Source of the DNA: Janthinobacterium rivuli
GTDB taxonomy: Bacteria > Pseudomonadota > Gammaproteobacteria > Burkholderiales > Burkholderiaceae_D
Direction of reading: 5' to 3'
Assembly: GCF_009208735.1 (NCBI RefSeq)
Contig: NZ_WFLJ01000020.1
Span: 98,370 to 162,369, forward strand
Length of the DNA: 64,000 nucleotides
Numbering within the stretch: the stretch's first letter is position 1; the number at the start of each line of letters is the position of its first letter. A program made the translations under genes and the position numbers. The notes below the pieces were generated by a model that worked only from the letters and a program-made list of their open reading frames with translations, did no database searches and was not told the origin of the DNA. Shown here piece by piece: positions 57,504-64,000 of the stretch.

Positions 57504-58321
57504 TACAGGTGCAAGCCGTCGAGGAAGTGACGGATGGCGCGGTAGCTGGCATCGGGCGCGCTCATGTGCGGACAATGGCCCACATTCTCGACCACGTGCA
57601 GGCTGCTGCGCGGCAGCATCTCGCGCAAGTATTCGCACACGGGCGGCGGCGCGATGAAGTCGTCGCTGCATTGCACGATCAGGGCGGGCGTGCTGTTGTG
57701 CGGCAAGATGGCGCGGTGATCGGACAAGAACGTGGCTTGCGCAAAATGTCGGGCGATGACGGGATCCGTGCGGCAAAAGCTGTTCTGCAAGTCCAGTCCC
57801 AGCGCCGGCTGGCCGGGCGCGCCCATGATGGCAGGCGCCATGCTCGCGGACCAGCCCAGGTAATTGCTGTCCATGGCGCGCAGCAGATCATCGATGTCCG
57901 CGCGCGTAAAGCCGCCCCGGTAGCCGGTGGCAGGCTCGTCTATGTAACAGGGCGATGGCGCCAGCATGACTTGCGCGGCGAACAGGTCCGGCTCGGCGAT
58001 GCTGGCAAGCAAGGCGCTCATGGCGCTGACGGAATGGCTGATGCAGACCACGGGGCCATCGCCGGCGCCCTGCACGGAATCGACCACCTCGCGCAAGTCG
58101 TCGGCGTAGCCGTCGAGCGTCGCATGACGGCGCACATCGTAGGCGCGCAGATCGGAGCGGCCACTGCCCACCAGGTCGAACAGCACGGTCCGGTAATGCG
58201 GGCGGAACTGCGGCTCCAGATAGCGCCACATCGTCTGGTCGCAACCGAAACCATGGGCAAACACCAGGGTTGCCAGCCCCTCTCCAGCGACACGGACGTT
58301 GTTGCGACTGTGAATATGCAT
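57503..58321 (-). CDS. rsbQ: RsbQ-like alpha/beta hydrolase signalling protein
   Basis: 272 residues from ATG 58319-58321 (MHIHSRNNVRVAGEG). Strong resemblance to Bacillus RsbQ, and more distantly to plant KAI2/D14: FAHGFGCDQTMW, LFDLVGSGRSDLRAYD, SPCYIDEPATGYRGGF, FCRTDPVIARHFAQATFLSD and GHCPHMSAPD. The catalytic triad is intact and in RsbQ-like positions (Ser97 in CISHSVSA, Asp220 in QCSDDFIAP, His249). In Bacillus, RsbQ makes or perceives a small hydrophobic signal that activates the PAS-PP2C phosphatase RsbP. Here the directly coupled partner is a PAS histidine kinase. GGGGTGGGC precedes the start. Confidence 0.9.
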   Translation of the reverse strand: MHIHSRNNVRVAGEGLATLVFAHGFGCDQTMWRYLEPQFRPHYRTVLFDLVGSGRSDLRAYDVRRHATLDGYADDLREVVDSVQGAGDGPVVCISHSVSAMSALLASIAEPDLFAAQVMLAPSPCYIDEPATGYRGGFTRADIDDLLRAMDSNYLGWSASMAPAIMGAPGQPALGLDLQNSFCRTDPVIARHFAQATFLSDHRAILPHNSTPALIVQCSDDFIAPPPVCEYLREMLPRSSLHVVENVGHCPHMSAPDASYRAIRHFLDGLHL

Positions 58322-58817
58322 GCCCACCCCGTTCGATTGTTTCCGCAAAAATACATTTATTATCATCTTTATACGCAAGAATACCCCGGCAGGCCACAAT
58401 GCGCCACCCTGGAAGCGACGCTACTCTACCCGCCTTTTTTCCACAACACCGTTCTTTCCAGCTATCGAGGTTTTCCCGGAATCACTTTCTTATTGATAGC
58501 TACCCCCCTTTCCCATACGCCAGCTAATACCGGCCGCCACCGCCCGCATAATCCCCGGCCAGGCCTGCTTATCGCGTCAGAAACGTATTATCGCCATTAC
58601 AGCAAGAAACTCACACATATACACGGCCATATCAGTTCATTTAAGCTTCAAGCATTTTTATACGCAGATAGGCTTCAATTCACGGCAGTTAGTGGATTCT
58701 CCTTTTCCAATATCCATATGCACGCCGCCGTCATACCATACTTTTGATAGCAATATTCTACCGAAACACATTAAATTATCTTATTTTTATATATATTTTG
58801 CGTATTTAACCAGCCTC

Positions 58818-58837
58818 ATATAGGAAATTCCTTATAT
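58818..58837. promoter_or_regulatory. Near-perfect palindrome in the AT-rich region
   Basis: ATATAGGAAATTCCTTATAT, symmetric around AGGAA-A-TTCCT. It could bind a dimeric regulator. Position is about 850 bp before the NRPS start and 500 bp before the hydrolase start. Confidence 0.35.
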
Positions 58838-59064
58838 CGAAAATTAATGATAAAGATGATAATTTCTGTGAAAATACGGAAATGATATTTAATACTTAAG
58901 CAATTATTAAATTAGTGACTTTCGGTACGCCAGCAGCCAATTCAGACACGGGAAAACCTTGAATTCATGGGCGTTCCAGGGTCAAATGCGTGACCGCGGC
59001 ACGCTACACATCCGCGCGAATAATGCCGTCGCCCGTAAAGCCGCAGCATATATGCCATATTTTC

Positions 59065-59124
59065 AATATGACAAAATAATCAATGAATATGACGTAATTT
59101 TCTGATTTTTCTCTTGTCATATTC
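59065..59124. promoter_or_regulatory. Three ATATGAC motifs upstream of the NRPS
   Basis: AATATGACA (59065-59073), GAATATGAC (59085-59093) and its inverse GTCATATTC (59116-59124). The first and last also form a 9-bp inverted pair AATATGACA/TGTCATATT. Looks like a cluster of binding sites for one regulator. Confidence 0.4.
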
Positions 59125-59149
59125 AATAACATCAATATTTTCCATGTTT

Positions 59150-59172
59150 TTGTAATTTACTAAAACTTACAA
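59150..59172. promoter_or_regulatory. Dyad TTGTAA-N11-TTACAA upstream of the NRPS
   Basis: 6-bp arms at 59150-59155 and 59167-59172 with an 11-bp spacer, about 500 bp before the NRPS start. Possible regulator site; evidence is symmetry only. Confidence 0.3.
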
Positions 59173-59669
59173 GTAGTTAACAGTACCAAGGCTGCACCCA
59201 TCGTGCCTTTTAGCGTATTGCTCGCGTATCTGGCGCCCGGCCACTTTCCCATCCCCTCGATGTCCTTCCGGTCGATTCATTTCCGCCAGCCGACCTGGCC
59301 AAAACCCGCATCGCAGCGGCCATGCCAGCCAGTTATTGCGCCATCCCTGACTTCCGATTCGCACCGGGAGAGTGCACCCAGGCTGCCGTGCCGATATCCA
59401 TCTGCGGATATAAGCCCCTTTCCGCCGCAGCGCCGCAATTAGCGCGGCAGCGCGGATCATGGCGCCCGCCCGTGCGCACGAATAATCGAAAAATTGGCTA
59501 AAAAATCATTATTCAAACCAAGTGTTGTTATTAAGTTGAAAACACCAAGATGCCCTGGAAATGAAAAACACGATGCTATATTCGCAACGCTGATTTCCCG
59601 CCCCGATCCCGTTCCAGCCCGCCTGGCACGGACCGGACTGACTCACTGCCTCACTTTTCGGTGTACACC

Positions 59670-62600
59670 ATGGCTCTGACAGACTATCTCCACACTCTCC
59701 GGCATGGCCGCCAGGCAAACGCCACGGCCAGTCCCGCCCCATGCGCCCCGCTGGCACAGGAGCAGGCCGATTTCTGGCGCCGGCAGCTGCACGGCGCCCC
59801 CGCCCTGCTGGAATTGCCCGGCGAACGCTCCCGGCCGGCCCGCCAAAGCTGGCGCACGGGCAGCGTACCCTTCGCCATCGATGCTGCTACGGCCACGCAA
59901 GTGCGCCAGCTGGCCCGGCACTGCGGCGCGGCGCCGCTGGCCGTGCTGTTGACGGCCTGGTCCGCTTTCCTGGCCCGCCTCAGCGGACAGCAGGACCTGA
60001 TCGTCGGCACGGCGCAGCCCGATGCCTTCGCCCCGCTGCGCCTGCGCCTCGATGACGCCAGCACGGGCAACAGCCTGCTGGCGCAGGCCGACGCCGCGCT
60101 GGCGGCAGCGGCGCGCCACCGCGCCGGCAGCCTGGCGCAGCTGGTCGAGACGCTGCAGCCGCCGCGCAGCGACAGCTTTCATCCCCTGTTCCAGGCCGTG
60201 CTGGCCTACGGTGCCCACCCCGCGCAGGACACGCCCTTCGACCTGGCGCTGGTGCTCGATGATGCCGCCGGCGGCGCCTATGCGGGCCGGCTCGACTTCG
60301 CGCTGGACCTGTTCGACGGGGAAGGCATCGCCGCCTGGGCGGACAACCTGCTACAGCTGCTGCACGCGCTGCTGGCCGATCCCGCCAGGCCCCTCGTACT
60401 CCTGCCCCTGCTGCCGCCCGCACAGCGGCAACTGCTGCTGCACGACTGGAACGCCAGCGCCCTGCCCCTCGGTGCGCTGCGCAATGCGCACGACTTCGTC
60501 GATGCGCAGGCGGCCCGCACGCCGCAGGGCACGGCCATCGAGCACGGCGGCCACAAGGTGAGCTACGGCCAGCTGGCGCGCCGCGCCGACGCCATCGCCG
60601 CGCGCCTGCTGGAACGGGGCGTGCAGCCGGGCGACCTGGTGGGACTGCACCTGCGGCGCGGCCCCCAGCTGGTGGCGGGCCTGATGGGCATCCTCAAGGC
60701 GGGCGCCGCCTACGTGCCCCTCGACCCCGCCTATCCGGCCGAGCGGCTGGCCTTCATGCTCGACGATTCGGGCGCGCGCCTGGTACTGGGCGAACGCGCG
60801 CTGCAAGCGCAGCTGCCCGCCGGCGCCCGCGAATTCGTCGCCATCGACGATATCGCCGAGCGCGCGGCGGGTGCAGCGGCCATCAGCGTGGCCGTCGATC
60901 CCGCCTCGCCCGCCTACGTGATCTACACCTCCGGCTCCACGGGGCGCCCCAAGGGCGTGCTGCTGCCGCACCGCGCGCTGGTGAACTTTTTCGCCGCCAT
61001 GCTGCACCAGCCTGGCATCACGGCCGCCGACACCATCTGCGCCGTGACCACCCTTTCCTTCGACATCGCCGTGCTGGAACTGCTGCTGCCCTTCACCGTG
61101 GGCGCCAAGGTCACCATCGCCGACACGGCCACGGCGGCCGATGGCCTGGCCCTGGCCGCGCTGATCGACGCCTGCGGCGCCACCCTCGTGCAAGCCACGC
61201 CCGCCACCTGGCGCATGCTGCTCGATGCGGGCTGGCAGGGCCGCGACAGCCTGCGCATCATCAGCGGCGGCGAGCCGATGACGCGCGAGCTGGCCGACGG
61301 CTTGCTGGCCAGGGTGGCGCAGCTGTGGAACCTGTACGGCCCCACGGAGACCACCATCTATTCCACGGGCGAGCAAGTGCTGCCCGGCGATGGCCTGGTC
61401 ACCATCGGCAAGCCCGTCAGCAATACCCAGGTCTACCTGGTCGACCGCCATTTGCAGCCGGTCCCCGTGGGCGTGCCCGGCGAACTGCTGATCGGCGGCC
61501 TGGGCGTGGCCAGCGGCTACCATGCGCGGCCCGACTTGACGGCGGAAAAATTCATCGCCGACCCGTTTTCCGGCGTGCCCGGCAGCCGCCTGTACCGCAC
61601 GGGCGACCTGGTACGCTGGACCCGCGACGGCCGCCTCGACATGCTCGGCCGCATCGACAACCAGGTGAAACTGCGCGGCTTCCGCATCGAGCTGGGGGAA
61701 ATCGAGGCCGTGCTGGCCAGCCATCCGGCCTGCCGCCAGGCCGTCGTGGTCTGCCGCGAAGACCGGCCCGGCGACAAGCGCCTGGCAGCCTACGTGCGCG
61801 CCGACGCGGCGGACCTGGCGCAGGCGGACGGCGCGCCCCTCATCGCCAGCCTGCGCGCGCTGCTGGCGCAGGCCGTGCCGGCCTACATGGTGCCGCCCGC
61901 CTTCGTGCTGCTGGAACAGTTCCCCATGACGCCGAACGGCAAGGTGGACCGCCGCGCCCTGCCCGTGCCCGGCCGCGCCGCCCTGTCCGGACGGCAGGTG
62001 GAGGCGCCCGTCGGCTTGCAGGAAATGCTCGTGGCGCGCCTGTGGCGCGAACTGCTGGGACTGGAACAGGTGGGACGGCATGACGACTTCTTCGAACTGG
62101 GCGGCCATTCGCTGCTGGCCGGCCAGCTCGTCTCGCGCCTGCGCCAGGCCAGCGGCACGGCACTGACCCTGGGCCAGCTGTTCGGCGCGCCCACGGTGGC
62201 CGGCCTGGCCGCCATTCTCGATGGCGCCCCGGCCGGCGCCGCCCTGCCCGCGCTGTCGGCGCAGGCGACACCGGATGGCGACAAGGTGGCGCTGTCGTAC
62301 ACGCAGCAGCGCCTGTGGTTCCTGAACCAGCTCGACGCCGCCGCCGGCGCCGCCTACCACATGCCCGTGGCGTGGCGCCTGCGCGGGCCGCTGCAGGCCG
62401 ATGCCCTGCGCCAGGCGCTCGACGCCCTGCTGCGGCGCCACGCCATCCTGCGCACGCACTTCGGCGCCAGCGACGGCGTGCCGCACCAGGTGGCGGGCGC
62501 GCCGTTCGCCTTCCCCCTGCGCCAGGAAGACCTTTCCGGCCTGCCGGCGCCGCAGCGCGAAGCGGCGGCGGCAGCCCTGCACGGGGAGGAAATCGCCCGC

Positions 62601-64000
62601 CCCTTCGACCTGGCGTGCGGACCGCTGCTGCGCGCCCTGCTGCTGCGCCGCGCGGACGACGAGCATGAGCTGCTGCTGGTGCAGCACCATATCATCAGCG
62701 ATGGCTGGTCGCTGGGCGTGCTGTGCGGGGAACTGGCAGCCCTGTACGCCGCCTTCGCCGCCGGCCTGCCCGACCCGCTGCCGCCGCCCGCGCTGCAGTA
62801 TGCCGACTACGCGCGCTGGCAGCGCCATGCCGCGCATGCGGCGTCCCTGCAGGCGCAGCAGGCGTACTGGCGCGCGCAGCTGGACGGCGCGCCGCCCCTG
62901 CTGGAACTGCCGCTCGACCATCCCCGTCCCGCGCGCCAGAGCTACCGCGGGGCGCGCCTGGCGTTCGCCCTGGAGGCGCCGCTGGCCTTAGCGCTGCGCC
63001 GGCTCAGCGCCCGCCACGGCGCCACCCTGTTCATGACCCTGCTCGCGGGCTGGAGCGCGCTGCTGTCGCGACTGGGCGGCCAGGACGACATCGTCATCGG
63101 CACGCCCGTCGCCAACCGCCCGCTGCCCGAACTGGAAGCGCTGCCTGGCTTCTTCGTCAACACGGTGGCCCTGCGCGTGCGCCTGCACGGCGACCCCACG
63201 GTGGCCGAACTGCTGGCGCGCGTCCGCGCCACGGCGCTGGCCGCCTACGAACACCAGGACCTGCCGCTGGACCAGGTGGTCGATGCCGTCAAGCCCGTGC
63301 GCAGCCTGGCCTACAGCCCCCTGTTCCAGAGCGTCGTGGCGCTCAACAACACGCCGGCGCCGGACGGCGAAGGCGCCCTGTTCGATCCGCGCCCCCTGCC
63401 GCTGCCGCAGGCCAGCACGCATTTCGACCTGTCCCTGCTGCTCGACGACGATGGCGAACACGTGAGCGGCCACCTGGAATATGCGAGCGAGCTGTTCGAC
63501 GCCGACGGCATCGCGCGCCTGGCCGCTAGCCTGCAAGCCGTGCTGGCGGCCATGGCGGCCGACGACGGCCTGACGCTGGGCCGCTTGCCGCTGATGGATG
63601 CGGCGGCGCGCCGGCAGGTGCTGCTGGACTTTAACCGCGCCACCGTCGCGCCGACCCGCCAGGACAGCGTGCCTGCGCTGTTCGCGCGGCAGGCGGCGCG
63701 CACGCCGCAGGCGCTGGCCCTGCGCCATGGCGCGCGCAGCCTGACCTATGCCGCCCTCGATGCGCAGGCCAACCGCCAGGCGCACGCGCTGCTGGCCGCC
63801 GGCGTGCGGCCGGGCCAGCGCGTGCTGGTGCTGCTCGAGCGCAGCGATGCGCTGGTGATCACCTTGCTGGCCATCCTCAAGGCGGGCGCCGCCTACGTGC
63901 CGGTGGAAGCGAACTGCCCGCCCCAGCGCCTGGCGCACATCCTCGCCGACGCCGCGCCAGCGCTGGTGGTCAGCAGCGCCGCGCTGGCCGCGCGCCTGCC
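59670..64000 (+). CDS. Nonribosomal peptide synthetase (3' part beyond window)
   Basis: 1443 codons visible from ATG 59670 (MALTDYLHTLRHGRQANATA); a GTG at 59661 is an alternative. The order is: a partial condensation domain that begins in its second half (FWRRQLHGAPALLELPGERS) and lacks HHxxxDG; an adenylation domain with YTSGSTGRPKG (near 420), NLYGPTETTIYST, YRTGDLVRW, NQVKLRGFRIELGEIE and NGKVDRRALP; a carrier with DDFFELGGHSLLAG (near 808); a full condensation domain with active-site HHIISDGWSL (near 1005); and the start of a second adenylation domain (ILKAGAAYVPV). By alignment from memory to GrsA, the first pocket reads D-I-L-Q-I-G-L-I-Y, close to glycine codes. Product unknown. Confidence 0.95.
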   Translation, partial: MALTDYLHTLRHGRQANATASPAPCAPLAQEQADFWRRQLHGAPALLELPGERSRPARQSWRTGSVPFAIDAATATQVRQLARHCGAAPLAVLLTAWSAFLARLSGQQDLIVGTAQPDAFAPLRLRLDDASTGNSLLAQADAALAAAARHRAGSLAQLVETLQPPRSDSFHPLFQAVLAYGAHPAQDTPFDLALVLDDAAGGAYAGRLDFALDLFDGEGIAAWADNLLQLLHALLADPARPLVLLPLLPPAQRQLLLHDWNASALPLGALRNAHDFVDAQAARTPQGTAIEHGGHKVSYGQLARRADAIAARLLERGVQPGDLVGLHLRRGPQLVAGLMGILKAGAAYVPLDPAYPAERLAFMLDDSGARLVLGERALQAQLPAGAREFVAIDDIAERAAGAAAISVAVDPASPAYVIYTSGSTGRPKGVLLPHRALVNFFAAMLHQPGITAADTICAVTTLSFDIAVLELLLPFTVGAKVTIADTATAADGLALAALIDACGATLVQATPATWRMLLDAGWQGRDSLRIISGGEPMTRELADGLLARVAQLWNLYGPTETTIYSTGEQVLPGDGLVTIGKPVSNTQVYLVDRHLQPVPVGVPGELLIGGLGVASGYHARPDLTAEKFIADPFSGVPGSRLYRTGDLVRWTRDGRLDMLGRIDNQVKLRGFRIELGEIEAVLASHPACRQAVVVCREDRPGDKRLAAYVRADAADLAQADGAPLIASLRALLAQAVPAYMVPPAFVLLEQFPMTPNGKVDRRALPVPGRAALSGRQVEAPVGLQEMLVARLWRELLGLEQVGRHDDFFELGGHSLLAGQLVSRLRQASGTALTLGQLFGAPTVAGLAAILDGAPAGAALPALSAQATPDGDKVALSYTQQRLWFLNQLDAAAGAAYHMPVAWRLRGPLQADALRQALDALLRRHAILRTHFGASDGVPHQVAGAPFAFPLRQEDLSGLPAPQREAAAAALHGEEIARPFDLACGPLLRALLLRRADDEHELLLVQHHIISDGWSLGVLCGELAALYAAFAAGLPDPLPPPALQYADYARWQRHAAHAASLQAQQAYWRAQLDGAPPLLELPLDHPRPARQSYRGARLAFALEAPLALALRRLSARHGATLFMTLLAGWSALLSRLGGQDDIVIGTPVANRPLPELEALPGFFVNTVALRVRLHGDPTVAELLARVRATALAAYEHQDLPLDQVVDAVKPVRSLAYSPLFQSVVALNNTPAPDGEGALFDPRPLPLPQASTHFDLSLLLDDDGEHVSGHLEYASELFDADGIARLAASLQAVLAAMAADDGLTLGRLPLMDAAARRQVLLDFNRATVAPTRQDSVPALFARQAARTPQALALRHGARSLTYAALDAQANRQAHALLAAGVRPGQRVLVLLERSDALVITLLAILKAGAAYVPVEANCPPQRLAHILADAAPALVVSSAALAARL

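Larger units (their letters stand above)
58322..59669. other. AT-rich, gene-free intergenic region before the NRPS
   Basis: 1.35 kb between the divergent RsbQ-like gene and the peptide synthetase. About 58600-59180 is strikingly AT-rich next to GC-rich neighbours. It holds a 20-bp near-palindrome (58818-58837), three ATATGAC motifs (59065-59124) and a TTGTAA dyad (59150-59172). Short frames such as 59203-59442 have no ribosome site or family resemblance. It most likely carries the NRPS promoter region. Confidence 0.6.

Noticed and set aside
59203..59442. 79-codon + strand frame in the AT-rich region before the NRPS
   Set aside because: Pro/Ser/Arg-rich, no ribosome site, no family resemblance; an opposite frame of similar size overlaps it.
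60351..62921. 856-codon minus-strand open frame inside the NRPS region
   Set aside because: Shadow of the NRPS reading frame; Gln/Arg/Ala-rich nonsense with no domains.

Overview
The window reads as about 64 kb of a GC-rich betaproteobacterial chromosome, most probably Oxalobacteraceae and Janthinobacterium-like. The grounds are the tig-clpP-clpX-lon-hupB-tRNA-Asp-ppiD block at the left edge, the hpnCDE squalene/hopanoid genes, and protein sequences that look like Burkholderiales throughout. The genus is inference; no 16S gene is present.

Layout. 1-9.7 kb (minus strand): protein quality control, consisting of trigger factor, ClpP, ClpX, Lon, HU, two tandem tRNA-Asp(GUC) genes, a candidate ~128-nt small RNA with its own promoter and terminator, and PpiD (cut by the window edge). 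A tRNA-Leu(UAG) follows. 9.9-14.2 kb: an RND efflux pump and its lipoprotein adaptor. 14.4-17.6 kb: hpnC-hpnD-hpnE. 17.7-19.5 kb: a small membrane protein, a DUF1700/HAAS membrane protein and a DUF2807/GIN adhesin-like protein. 19.5-25.2 kb: a BaiN-like flavoprotein, a small membrane protein, thrC-moeA-moaD and a lone SMC/RecF-type ATPase. 25.3-29.8 kb: kbl-tdh-sdaA (threonine to glycine, serine to pyruvate) divergent from an XRE-cupin regulator, with a 9-bp inverted repeat between them.

29.9-35.0 kb is the most intriguing operon. Five tightly coupled genes correspond, in order, to the uncharacterised Salmonella STM4015-STM4014-STM4013-STM4012-STM4011 families: a leucine-rich-repeat protein, an ATP-grasp-like enzyme, an alkaline-phosphatase-superfamily hydrolase and two radical SAM enzymes. 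This looks like a dedicated modification or biosynthesis system of unknown product.

35-49.9 kb is mixed housekeeping and accessory content: prolyl oligopeptidase, an EAL-CBS-GGDDF protein, DUF4262, a Sel1-repeat protein, a DnaQ-like exonuclease, YegD, an Ig-like lipoprotein, a LacI regulator, a YidB-like protein, a Cys-rich unknown protein and DUF6328. 50-54.4 kb: LysR, aldo/keto reductase, SRPBCC protein, MFS exporter and a racemase pseudogene.

54.4-58.3 kb (minus strand): a signalling operon with an RsbQ-like alpha/beta hydrolase, a PAS-histidine kinase-receiver protein, an unknown protein and a PP2C-like phosphatase. It echoes the Bacillus RsbQ/RsbP pair but with the PAS sensor moved onto a kinase. 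58.3-59.7 kb is an AT-rich, gene-free regulatory region. From 59.7 kb to the window end runs an incomplete nonribosomal peptide synthetase with a half condensation domain, a probably glycine-activating A domain, a carrier, a full condensation domain and the start of a second A domain.

Two related ~98-bp structured intergenic repeats lie between convergent gene pairs near 25.3 and 49.9 kb.
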